A stretch of DNA of 40,420 nt from a virus: positions 1 through 40,420 of IMG/VR virus record IMGVR_UViG_3300006919_013513. One strand, written 5' to 3'. How positions within the stretch are numbered: position 1 is the first letter of the stretch; each line of letters opens with the position of its first letter. Made by a program: the position numbers and the translations under genes. Below the pieces are notes generated by a model, which saw only the letters and a list, made by a program, of their open reading frames with translations, had not been told where the DNA came from and searched no databases. This document shows, in pieces, positions 7,602-14,851 of the stretch.

Positions 7602-8027
7602 CTAGTGTACAGTTCCACGTGGAAAATGAATAATATTACTTACATCCGAATCGTAATCTTCTTCTAATTGATCTAAGAATTTTTTAATATTTTCAAATTT
7701 TTCTTCTAAATCAGCCGAATCACTTTCTTCTAAAACATAATTTTTTATTGATGATTTATACTGATCTATTAAAGTTTTTGCTGGTTGAGAAATTACAGAG
7801 ATATGATCAGAATTAATACTTGATACTACTGTGTCGCCAACTTGAAAAGAAACATATGGTTGAATTGTATATAATCGTGTAGAAGAAGCCATCATATCTA
7901 CTTTACGTATTTCAAATAAATGGCGCACTATAATTTCAGAGTTTTCTGTGTCATCCCATTCTAAGACTTCACAAATAATTTCATCGCCTGATGTTAGTTT
8001 AAATTGTCTTACTCTACTATCATTCAT
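7602..8027 (-). CDS. Sm-like domain protein of unknown role
   Basis: This 141-residue protein has an N-terminal region (about 6-70) resembling the Sm/LSm beta-barrel fold: RQFKLTSGDEIICEVLEWDD, then EIIVRHLFEIRKV, and a later VGDTVVSSINSDHI strand. An acidic helical tail (about 85-130, EESDSADLEEKFENIKKFL) follows. Sm-like proteins bind RNA as rings; no function is established for the phage members I know near uvsW. Its ATG overlaps the uvsW stop (ATGA). The fold call is from sequence pattern only and is uncertain. Confidence 0.6.
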   Translation of the reverse strand: MNDSRVRQFKLTSGDEIICEVLEWDDTENSEIIVRHLFEIRKVDMMASSTRLYTIQPYVSFQVGDTVVSSINSDHISVISQPAKTLIDQYKSSIKNYVLEESDSADLEEKFENIKKFLDQLEEDYDSDVSNIIHFPRGTVH

Positions 8028-9517
8028 ATATCAACCTTTACAATTTTATATTTAAATTGTTCTTTATCATAAATTTTTACACGTTCTGCGGAGTGTAATA
8101 ATGTATAGTTTTGTTGCGACTTCCAATGCAAGTCGTCTGCCACGTCATAGAGCTTCGTAATCCTACCATCGTCTGATTTTCTAAGTCCTCGGCCAATTGA
8201 CTGCAAGACTTTGATTTGAGATTTAGATGGTGAAGCGAAAATAATATTATGAAGATTGCGAATATTAATACCAGTACTGAAAGTTCCCAAGGAGGCCACG
8301 ACAATTGCATTTTTTTGACCTTCTACAATTTTTCGAATAGCTTCTCTATCAGCTGTTGCCACTTCACCAGAGACAAAGAAAATCTTCCTTCCTTCCTCTG
8401 CCTTATTATTTATCATTTCATAGAGAGGCTTGCCATGAGCTTCAACACGATTAAATAAGACGAGAGTATTTCCGTCAGCATCCAAAGCGAGATTGCGAAT
8501 GAGCCGATTACGAGCAGGATTTCCAATAAGAAAATCGATTTCTTCCTGATATGTTTTCTTTCCAAAATTTTTCCTTACTTCTTCGGAATAATTTAACAAA
8601 AGTACTTTAATATCTAATGGAGCCAAAGTATTATCATCTTGCAACTTTTTGGTCGTTGTAACTTTATAGACTGGACCAAACAATCCCTCCAGAACTAGTC
8701 TGTGTGTTTGAGTGCCATCTAAAGTGCCTGTTAGACCAAAACGATATTTAGCTTCTGTTGCTTTATTCATAATTGATGATAATGACTTAGATTTAAATCC
8801 ATGACACTCATCGCCAATTACCATACCAAATTGTTCAAACCATTTCTTAGGATATTTATATATACTTTGCCAAGTTGAAATTATAACAGCTTTATCTGCA
8901 TTCTTATCTCTACCAGAATATATTCTATGCATACCACCTTGACTGAAACCATAGTCTAAAAAGTCTTGGTGCATTTGTTCAACTAGAGATGTTGTTGGAA
9001 CAATTACTAATACTCTTCCTGCTTTAGGATAATTGAATCCATCTGTCAGATACTGAAGCCAGTATTTCATGATTAGATAAATAATAAATGATTTTCCAGA
9101 TCCAGTAGGAGATAATAGAATTGCTCGACTTCTTGTTAGGGCTGTTTCAATCGCATCGTATTGATAGTCTCGAGGCTGAAATGGAAGCTTTGCGTCAGCT
9201 AGTAAATCAGACATATATTGAAGAGGCTGTTGAGGAGGAACAGGAAACCCATATTGATGAGACTCTTCTGTGTCTACAGTATATGACCGCTCAGCTGCAA
9301 ACTTTAACAAATAAGAGTATAGCCCTGCGCCAAGCTCACCAGTCATGCTATTAAATAAACGAATTTTACCGTCCCAAACTTTATTCTTATAGGCTGGCAT
9401 GAATTTATAACCAGGAACATAGAAAGAAAAATATTCTGATAGCTCTTGGGCAATCCCACGGCTACAATCTATATTCATCATGCTATAATTATTAAGTTGT
9501 ACGGATATTTGTTCCAC
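8024..9517 (-). CDS. uvsW: UvsW recombination helicase
   Basis: UvsW is an SF2 helicase that unwinds R-loops and branched DNA, switching T4 from origin to recombination-driven replication. This 497-residue protein (T4: 503) has the N-terminal domain typical of UvsW (MNIDCSRGIAQELSEYFSF), then QPRDYQYDAI (Q-motif region, about 114-123), Walker A SPTGSGKS (136-143), DECH (236-239), GLTGTL motif III, and C-terminal SLGTFSTGINIRNL and QSIGRGLRKSD (motif VI). The start is a GTG at 9515-9517 with AGGTGG just before it, one base after the UvsY stop. Confidence 0.97.
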   Translation of the reverse strand: MEQISVQLNNYSMMNIDCSRGIAQELSEYFSFYVPGYKFMPAYKNKVWDGKIRLFNSMTGELGAGLYSYLLKFAAERSYTVDTEESHQYGFPVPPQQPLQYMSDLLADAKLPFQPRDYQYDAIETALTRSRAILLSPTGSGKSFIIYLIMKYWLQYLTDGFNYPKAGRVLVIVPTTSLVEQMHQDFLDYGFSQGGMHRIYSGRDKNADKAVIISTWQSIYKYPKKWFEQFGMVIGDECHGFKSKSLSSIMNKATEAKYRFGLTGTLDGTQTHRLVLEGLFGPVYKVTTTKKLQDDNTLAPLDIKVLLLNYSEEVRKNFGKKTYQEEIDFLIGNPARNRLIRNLALDADGNTLVLFNRVEAHGKPLYEMINNKAEEGRKIFFVSGEVATADREAIRKIVEGQKNAIVVASLGTFSTGINIRNLHNIIFASPSKSQIKVLQSIGRGLRKSDDGRITKLYDVADDLHWKSQQNYTLLHSAERVKIYDKEQFKYKIVKVDI

Positions 9518-9961
9518 TTATCCACCTGCTTCAAATTGTTTCCATCTTATAATATTGCCAATGGTTTGGTGGCGCCATTTTAAAGAATCTACGATTTCCG
9601 TTAACGTTTCAATTATTGTTTTGTAGTACTGAATTTTTTCTTCAGATTTTTGAATGTCTGGGTCAGCATCGTAGTAATAGTCCATCTCACCTTTGAGAAT
9701 TTTGAGACCATCAAATGGATCATGTTTCCAACCTTTTGATTCAATAGTTTCTTTATCGAGTTTTCCATTGTAGTACAACCATTTATCTTTGAGTAATATT
9801 TTTTGAGAAGCTTCTGCTCTCTTTAACAAAAGTTTCGCATGACTTAATAATTGCAAATATTTTGCATGAAGCTTAGGTGTATTTCTAGATGTTTCATCTA
9901 AGCTTATTTTATCAATAACACATTCTTTAGACCATTGGTCTAGTATATCTTCTAAATTCAT
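9518..9961 (-). CDS. uvsY: UvsY recombination mediator
   Basis: UvsY helps load the UvsX recombinase on gp32-coated single-stranded DNA. This 147-residue protein (T4: 137) begins MNLEDILDQWSKE, has a long helical region with KYLQLLSHAKLLLKRAEASQ, and ends WKQFEAGG, close to the T4 ending AFEAGK. The UvsY-UvsW order is the T4 order. It starts 17 bases after the gp19-like gene, so a late promoter upstream of that gene could also transcribe uvsY and uvsW. Confidence 0.9.
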   Translation of the reverse strand: MNLEDILDQWSKECVIDKISLDETSRNTPKLHAKYLQLLSHAKLLLKRAEASQKILLKDKWLYYNGKLDKETIESKGWKHDPFDGLKILKGEMDYYYDADPDIQKSEEKIQYYKTIIETLTEIVDSLKWRHQTIGNIIRWKQFEAGG

Positions 9962-9978
9962 AATATAAAATCCTTAAA

Positions 9979-10524
9979 TTATTCAAGTTCAAAATAAGAA
10001 AATCTAAATGTTGCTGGATATGTAATTACGTTTTCACCACTAGTAGCTTCTAATTGTATATTACCTAATCCAGTTGGTATACAATCTATATATTTAATTT
10101 TTCTGACTGTATTATTATGGCTAGATAGGATATGTAAAGTTATATCAGAATAAGTTGGAGGAACGTTTTCATCTCTCTTAGATGGAGGGATATTATTTGT
10201 TTCAACAATTCTAGTTACCCAATTATACATTTCAGTATACGAGTTTAGATTTTCGTCTAAGATAATCATAGCTGTCATTTCACCGAATGTGTATTTGTCA
10301 GCAGCCATAGGTAAAGATGTTACTCTTCTAAATGGAACATCAGCTGGAGTTGTTTGAACATCTGGATGAAGAACAGTTTGAGCAAAGAACTCTAAATTTT
10401 TAAAGTTCTTTCTATCAATTATTAACTTAAAAGCATTAGGCTGTAGCAAGTTTAAATTATTTAGATTGCTCGTAGAAACTGTAGAGCTAACAGCAATGCT
10501 TATATCAGGATTTAATTCTGGCAT
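9979..10524 (-). CDS. gp19-like virion structural protein
   Basis: This 181-residue protein has features of the T4 gp19 tail-tube fold. After a flexible N-terminus, NAFKLIIDRKNFKNLEFFAQ (about 32-51) resembles the first tube strand, PFRRVTSLPMAADKYTFGEMTAMIILDENLNSY (about 65-97) parallels the GDRTFDTWTPTIIND region of the true gp19 in this window, and YNWVTRIVE is a following helix. It is probably a tail-tube-like or baseplate-associated component. A late promoter (10550-10557) lies 26 bases upstream of its ATG, as expected for a virion gene. The exact role is not known; the true tail tube gene is at 16425-16952. Confidence 0.65.
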   Translation of the reverse strand: MPELNPDISIAVSSTVSTSNLNNLNLLQPNAFKLIIDRKNFKNLEFFAQTVLHPDVQTTPADVPFRRVTSLPMAADKYTFGEMTAMIILDENLNSYTEMYNWVTRIVETNNIPPSKRDENVPPTYSDITLHILSSHNNTVRKIKYIDCIPTGLGNIQLEATSGENVITYPATFRFSYFELE

Positions 10525-10529
10525 AAATA
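10522..10529 (+). promoter_or_regulatory. Late promoter (CATAAATA) for the plus-strand oxygenase
   Basis: CATAAATA is read on the plus strand, 39 bases before the ATG at 10569. It overlaps the start codon of the divergent minus-strand gp19-like gene. NATAAATA is the form reported for marine T4-like late promoters. No other promoter candidate precedes the plus-strand gene. Confidence 0.5.
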
Positions 10530-10549
10530 ATCTCCAAAGGATTTAGTTA

Positions 10550-10557
10550 TATTTATA
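10550..10557 (-). promoter_or_regulatory. T4-type late promoter for the gp19-like gene
   Basis: Minus strand TATAAATA lies 26 bases before the ATG at 10524. It forms a divergent pair with the plus-strand CATAAATA at 10522-10529. Confidence 0.7.
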
Positions 10558-10568
10558 TGAGGTAAAAT

Positions 10569-11231
10569 ATGGAAAATTGCATTAGAGAATATCAGTTAAA
10601 AGATCCAACCATATGCGATGACGCTATAAAAATATTTGAAAGTGATGTGTGCTGGAAAACACCAGGTGAATCTGGAGAAGAAATTAGACCTGAAGTAAAA
10701 GACAGTTTGGACGCACCTTTCAATGGTCATCTCTTTACTAAAGTTTATAAAAAATACATCGAAGAAATAGGAAACATGACTTATGAGTATGCTCAAGAAT
10801 TTCATTTAAATTCAGTTGTATTAGAAGCTTTAAATTTACAAAAATATGAGCCGGGTCAGGGTTTTAAACAAATTCATTATGAAAGAAATGGATTGTATTC
10901 ATCTAGATGTGTAACTGTTATGACTTATTTGAATGACGTACCTGATGGTGGAACAAGTTTTCCTTTTCAAGATTTAGTTACAGAAGCAAAAAGAGGTAAA
11001 ACAGTATTATGGCCGTGCGAGTATACTCATCCTCACGTTGGTGTAGTATCTGAAACAACCATAAAATATATTATTACAGGATGGCTTAGTTTATGCACTG
11101 ATGATGGCATGATTTGTCAACCAGCGCATGAATATGGATATCGTCCTCACGTGCCAGAACTAATGATTGAAACGTCTAAAGGCGTTAATAAAGAAGCACT
11201 GTCAAAACCAAAGCGCCCATCAAATTTATAA
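10569..11231 (+). CDS. 2OG-Fe(II) oxygenase, prolyl 4-hydroxylase-like
   Basis: This 220-residue protein is the only convincing plus-strand gene in the window. It has the P4H-type core: NLQKYEPGQGFKQIHYERNG (about 89-108) with the metal-binding H103 and E105 (HxE instead of the commoner HxD), a VMTYLNDVPDGGTSFPF strand region (117-133), the distal histidine in THPHVG (154 or 156), and K166 in TIKYIITGW for the 2OG carboxylate. Such enzymes hydroxylate Pro, Lys, Asn or other side chains using oxygen and 2-oxoglutarate. The start has a GAGGTA ribosome site. It lies between the gp19-like gene and gp23, has a late promoter candidate and its own terminator, and may act on virion proteins. The substrate is unknown. 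Confidence 0.85.
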   Translation: MENCIREYQLKDPTICDDAIKIFESDVCWKTPGESGEEIRPEVKDSLDAPFNGHLFTKVYKKYIEEIGNMTYEYAQEFHLNSVVLEALNLQKYEPGQGFKQIHYERNGLYSSRCVTVMTYLNDVPDGGTSFPFQDLVTEAKRGKTVLWPCEYTHPHVGVVSETTIKYIITGWLSLCTDDGMICQPAHEYGYRPHVPELMIETSKGVNKEALSKPKRPSNL

Positions 11232-11253
11232 AAAAAGGGGCTTGAAAAGCCCC
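11230..11253 (-). terminator. Intrinsic terminator of the gp23 transcript
   Basis: On the minus strand GGGGCTTTTCAAGCCCC (11253-11237) is followed by seven T residues (11236-11230). It lies 56 bases after the gp23 stop, between convergent genes. It would end the strong capsid transcript before it enters the plus-strand oxygenase. Confidence 0.85.
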
Positions 11254-11276
11254 TAGTTGTAACAAGAAGATAGATT

Positions 11277-11302
11277 GGAGGGGTTGATTCCCCTCCTTTT
11301 TT
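11277..11302 (+). terminator. Intrinsic terminator of the plus-strand oxygenase gene
   Basis: GGAGGGG (11277-11283), loop TTGATT, CCCCTCC (11290-11296), then TTTTTT (11297-11302) on the plus strand. It lies 45 bases after the oxygenase stop and just short of the gp23 stop, so each convergent gene has its own directional terminator. Confidence 0.85.
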
Positions 11303-11309
11303 ATATCTC

Positions 11310-12626
11310 TTATTGTAGGATGTTGTCCACACGGAAGATGCGGTAGTATTGGTTTGCGCGAGCATTTCCAAGACCATTGTTCGAAATCGCACCAGGTACG
11401 AATGGGTTTGCAGCCATGCCGTAACGAGTTTTGAATCCGATTTTTGGTTGGAAGTCGTTCTCACCAACTGCACGAACCATTGTTAGTGGTACGTATGGGC
11501 AGTAGAAGACACCAGCATCGTATGGGTTAGAACCTTTATATCCAACAGTGATATAATCTGCTGTTGCATATGGGTCGATGTATACTTTGATGCGGCCATT
11601 AAGAACACCAGCAAATGTGTTGCCTGTGTCATCAACGTTCAAGTTAGTTGAAAGCGCAGGTGCGTAGTCTAGAGCACCAGAAGCTGCCAATGCAGAAGCA
11701 ACATCAGAAGAACAGATAACAAAGTTACCTTTACCACGACGTGTATCTTTTGCAATTTGGTTTGCTTCACGGTCTAGTTGAACCAATAGACCTTTGAATT
11801 TTTCAACTGACCAGCGGCCATCAGCATCTGTTGATAGATCGAAGATACCGTTGATTGCTGTGTTAGCTGTACCAGCACCAGTTTTCGCTTGTGAGTTAAT
11901 TGTACGAATTACTTCACGGTTGATTTCAGCCAAGATCTCTGTTGACAGAATGTTTGACAATTCTGTCTCTGCGTCCAAACCGTGGATCGCTTTCAAGTCT
12001 TGTGCTAGTTCTAGGCTGTATTCTGCTTTCAACGCACGTGATTTTGCAGTCACAGTTTGTTTCTCAATGGTGAAACCCATGTTACGGAACGCGCCTGAAA
12101 GTTCTGCATTAGCAGTTGTCATACCAGTTGCGAATGTTGGGTTTGAACCGCGATCGTTGTCGATCGAAGAGTCACCGTTTGAGTCTGTCAAGCCAGATAG
12201 ACCTGATGGATCAGCACTTTGTGAACCTGCAGAATCACCAGCTTGTGTAGTGTCTGCTTCGTTGAACAACGCTTCAGTTGCACCAGTTGTACCTGTGCCA
12301 TAGCGTGACTTCATTGCGAAGATCAAGCCTGTTGGGCCAGTCATTGGCTGAACACCACATACATCGTATGCCATCATGTTTGGCATTGAACGACGTACAA
12401 GGGAAATCAGAACTGGATCCCAGTTTTGTACAGAAGAGTTACCAACAGATGTTGCTGGTGCTTCTGACAAGAAGTTCATTTGTGAGCGCTCTTCACGAAG
12501 AGCTTTTTCTGTGTTCTCTAGTACAACTGCAGTAACAGCTTTACGGTGAGCATCTTTAATGTCGCCAGCTGCAGATTCGTTCAGTACTGGAGACCACTTT
12601 TCGACGAGACGGTCGTAAGTTTCCAT
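11310..12626 (-). CDS. 23: Major capsid protein gp23
   Basis: This 438-residue HK97-fold protein forms the head shell. T4-family signatures include the N-terminal delta region, NFLSEAPATS with the gp21 cleavage consensus LSE (53-55), so the mature protein probably starts at Ala56; SVQNWDPVLISLVRRSMPNMMAYDVCGVQPMTGPTGLIFAM; and a C-terminal KIGFKTRYGMAANPF with the YYRIFRVDNIL end. It is shorter than T4 gp23 (521 residues), as in marine relatives. It follows gp22 closely with an AGGAGAT ribosome site and no late promoter of its own in the 15-base gap, so it is probably read from upstream. A terminator follows. Confidence 0.98.
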   Translation of the reverse strand: METYDRLVEKWSPVLNESAAGDIKDAHRKAVTAVVLENTEKALREERSQMNFLSEAPATSVGNSSVQNWDPVLISLVRRSMPNMMAYDVCGVQPMTGPTGLIFAMKSRYGTGTTGATEALFNEADTTQAGDSAGSQSADPSGLSGLTDSNGDSSIDNDRGSNPTFATGMTTANAELSGAFRNMGFTIEKQTVTAKSRALKAEYSLELAQDLKAIHGLDAETELSNILSTEILAEINREVIRTINSQAKTGAGTANTAINGIFDLSTDADGRWSVEKFKGLLVQLDREANQIAKDTRRGKGNFVICSSDVASALAASGALDYAPALSTNLNVDDTGNTFAGVLNGRIKVYIDPYATADYITVGYKGSNPYDAGVFYCPYVPLTMVRAVGENDFQPKIGFKTRYGMAANPFVPGAISNNGLGNARANQYYRIFRVDNILQ

Positions 12627-12641
12627 AATTGGATCTCCTAA

Positions 12642-13589
12642 TTAATGTTTTGCTTTGCGGATAGCCGCGATATACTGTGCCATAGTATCTGAAACTTCTT
12701 CTTGGATGGATTCACCATCTTCATCTGCTTCATCTACAATAACTGACTCAGTTGTTTGCTTTTTGAAATATGATTCTTTAATGGTTGCAACTTTCGATGT
12801 AAAAGCTTCTTCATCTTCAAAATCAATACTTTCTACCAATGACTTAAGTTTTGCAACTTGAGTTTCTGCTAGATCTTTAGACGCTTCGCGGATAATCGCC
12901 TCGCGCTTATAACCTTCTAGCTCTTCATTCAAGCCCATTACTGTTGCTACTACTTCATTATATTCTTCTTCTAGTTCTTCATGAGCAGTTGCTAGTTCGT
13001 CAATTAGGTCGACTTTGGATTCAGGAACTTCAATATAAGACTCTGTGAATAGGTCTTTCAACTTACTCATAAAGTCTTCTGCGATTTCTGAACGTAGTCC
13101 AGATTGAATCGCTAGTTTATTGTCTTCCATCCAATTCTCAACAACATAGTTGAGGTAGCCATCAACTTTCTCTACGAGGTCTTCTTTAATAGAAGCAACT
13201 TCTTCGTCTAGTTGAGTTTTATACTCTTCTTCCAAACGATTAATTTCCTCAGAAAGTTTTGATTTTACTGCAGCTTCAAAGATTACAGCTGTTTTGGCTT
13301 TGAACTCATCGCTGAGTGTTGCCTCAGATTCAACCAAAGCATTTAAGTCTTCACTAAAGTCTCCATCAAATTCAACGGACTCTGCTTTAGCTGCAACTGC
13401 TTTTGTTGCCGCAGGGATTGGTTTTTTGTCGCCACCGTCTTTATCACCACGACGCTTAGGCGCCTTTGGTCCTTTATCTTCGGCAGCTGATACAGATGCT
13501 ACTGATTGTTGCTCTGCATTTTTTGGATCATGAGCTTCTTCGATTTCCTCGTCGAGCTCTACATCCAGATCTTCGATTTGATCAGTCAT
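12642..13589 (-). CDS. 22: Prohead core scaffold protein gp22
   Basis: gp22 is the main internal scaffold of the prohead and is degraded by gp21 during maturation. This protein (315 residues from the ATG) lies between gp21 and gp23 as in T4, is highly acidic with a basic insert (KGPKAPKRRGDKDGGDKK, about 41-58), and is predicted helical and coiled-coil over most of residues 75-250 (for example EEINRLEEEYKTQLDEEVAS). The ATG at 13587-13589 is chosen because AGGAG lies 8 bases before it; a GTG three codons earlier overlaps that site. T4 gp22 has 269 residues. Sequence identity with T4 is weak, so the call leans on position and composition. Confidence 0.88.
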   Translation of the reverse strand: MTDQIEDLDVELDEEIEEAHDPKNAEQQSVASVSAAEDKGPKAPKRRGDKDGGDKKPIPAATKAVAAKAESVEFDGDFSEDLNALVESEATLSDEFKAKTAVIFEAAVKSKLSEEINRLEEEYKTQLDEEVASIKEDLVEKVDGYLNYVVENWMEDNKLAIQSGLRSEIAEDFMSKLKDLFTESYIEVPESKVDLIDELATAHEELEEEYNEVVATVMGLNEELEGYKREAIIREASKDLAETQVAKLKSLVESIDFEDEEAFTSKVATIKESYFKKQTTESVIVDEADEDGESIQEEVSDTMAQYIAAIRKAKH

Positions 13590-13604
13590 GTTTGACACTC
13601 CTAA

Positions 13605-14261
13605 TTATGATCTTTTCAATAACGAGAGGAAATTCTTGAACTCACGAGTCTGAGTCTCATAGAGATCAGAACGTGGAGCGCCTTTAATTTCAGTCTCCAT
13701 TTTTTCAATTACTTGAGGTTCAATAATGCCATTATTCCAGATCCACTCAACACCTTCCATAATACCATTAACAAAAGCTGTTGGTGCAGATGGATCTTGT
13801 ACAATATCAACTGTATTAAGAATAAAGTCATCTTTGACGTACATTGTTCCGTTACGTTCCTCAAGGCTACCCATACCACGAGTTGAGACACCTAATTGAA
13901 CACCACCTTCAAGCAAACCTTTTACGATATTACCCATTGGAGTATCCAATACTTGTGCCTTCCCAATAACATCATTGCCCTTCCATTCAAGAGCTGTGAT
14001 TTTATGGGATACTTTATCCAAGTTAACAGTCGGTCCGTCTGGGTGATTTAATTCACCAACCGCTCTGTTCTTGGAAACCTGTTCAGTGACATATTTATCA
14101 ACGGCTGATTCCATGATCTGCTTTGGATAAATACGTCCATTTCTATTCTTTGCTTCTGATTGCATAAAGATGCCTTCAATAAAATGATTTTTACCGCCGC
14201 CTTCTTTGGCTTCGACAATACACTCTATGCTTTGATCTGTATATTCTGCAATCAGCTTCAT
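13605..14261 (-). CDS. 21: Prohead protease gp21
   Basis: This 218-residue serine protease (T4: 212) cleaves scaffold and capsid proteins at LXE/IXE sites. It shows GIFMQSEAKNRNGRIYP, then RAVGELNHPDGPTVN with the probable catalytic H73, the VSHKITALEW strand, and GVQLGVSTRGMGS with the probable nucleophile S126. This His-Ser arrangement is that of the herpes-protease-like fold shared by phage prohead proteases. The gene lies 4 bases after the small 61-residue gene and 15 bases before gp22. Confidence 0.95.
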   Translation of the reverse strand: MKLIAEYTDQSIECIVEAKEGGGKNHFIEGIFMQSEAKNRNGRIYPKQIMESAVDKYVTEQVSKNRAVGELNHPDGPTVNLDKVSHKITALEWKGNDVIGKAQVLDTPMGNIVKGLLEGGVQLGVSTRGMGSLEERNGTMYVKDDFILNTVDIVQDPSAPTAFVNGIMEGVEWIWNNGIIEPQVIEKMETEIKGAPRSDLYETQTREFKNFLSLLKRS

Positions 14262-14265
14262 GTTT

Positions 14266-14451
14266 TTAACCTTTATATTGTTTGACGAATTCTTTCGCCA
14301 TTTTCATAGCTTCAGCTTCAGACTTATATTTGTCTAGCTTATCGCCATCAATGAAAACATCATACATATTTTTATTCTTTTTAATCTCAACCGGTATCCG
14401 ACCGATTTTCATTTTCTTAGAATTTTCACGTATTTGACTAAAAGTTTTCAT
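14266..14451 (-). CDS. Small basic protein of the head module, unknown
   Basis: This 61-residue lysine-rich protein (SKKMKIGRIPVEIKKNKNMYDV, then AMKMAKEFVKQYKG) has a beta-rich start and a C-terminal helix. It lies exactly between the core-protein gene and gp21, where T4 has genes 67 and 68. A TATAAATA late promoter is 22 bases upstream of its ATG, making it the first gene of a gp21-gp22-gp23 late transcript. I do not recognise the family. A small prohead core component is a reasonable guess from location only. Confidence 0.65.
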   Translation of the reverse strand: MKTFSQIRENSKKMKIGRIPVEIKKNKNMYDVFIDGDKLDKYKSEAEAMKMAKEFVKQYKG

Positions 14452-14472
14452 TTATATTCTTTCATTTGAATT

Positions 14473-14480
14473 TATTTATA
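14473..14480 (-). promoter_or_regulatory. T4-type late promoter for the gp21-gp22-gp23 transcript
   Basis: Minus strand TATAAATA sits in the 53-base gap after the core-protein gene and 22 bases before the 61-residue gene. No further late promoter is visible before gp22 or gp23, so this one may drive the scaffold, protease and capsid genes together. Confidence 0.72.
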
Positions 14481-14504
14481 ACATTTCAAATTTGTAAAAT
14501 AAAT

Positions 14505-14840
14505 TTATTCTTTATATCCTAAACGTATCATCTCAGCTTGAATCTTACCTTCTTGATTCATATCTTGAATCTCTTCAAAATCCTCATCGGTACCAAATTC
14601 ATATTCTGTAAGCTCTTCATCATCTTCAATATCATCTGTATCTTCATCTTTATCTTCCAGATCTAATTCTAGTTGTTCTTCATCTTCTGGTTCATTATTA
14701 AAAATATCTGATGCCAAAGCAACTTTTTCTTGATCTAATGCATCAACCATTCTTTGTTGAATTAACTCGTTAAATACATTATTAGCAGATGCAAAATCTT
14801 GTTTTGCTGCCAAATCAATCATTGTTTCAATATCACTCAT
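14505..14840 (-). CDS. Prohead core protein (gp67/gp68 position)
   Basis: This very acidic protein (111 residues from the ATG) has an N-terminal helical part (DIETMIDLAAKQDFASANNVFNEL, then RMVDALDQEKVALASDIF, about 3-48) and a low-complexity Asp/Glu middle (about 49-90). The helical segment with its VALASDIF ending resembles the small prohead core proteins of other T4-like phages, and the position right after gp20 matches T4 gp67/gp68. It probably forms part of the internal core on which the head shell assembles. The ATG at 14838-14840 is 8 bases from AGGAG; a GTG one codon earlier is less well spaced. Confidence 0.72.
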   Translation of the reverse strand: MSDIETMIDLAAKQDFASANNVFNELIQQRMVDALDQEKVALASDIFNNEPEDEEQLELDLEDKDEDTDDIEDDEELTEYEFGTDEDFEEIQDMNQEGKIQAEMIRLGYKE

Positions 14841-14851
14841 CACTGTTTCTC

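Noticed and set aside
7613-7624. Perfect palindrome TTCCACGTGGAA
   Set aside because: It lies within the last codons of the Sm-like gene and encodes conserved-looking residues; a single 12-base palindrome is weak evidence for an operator.
11794-12303. 169-residue plus-strand frame inside gp23
   Set aside because: It is antisense to the conserved capsid core, and its composition follows the gp23 codons.
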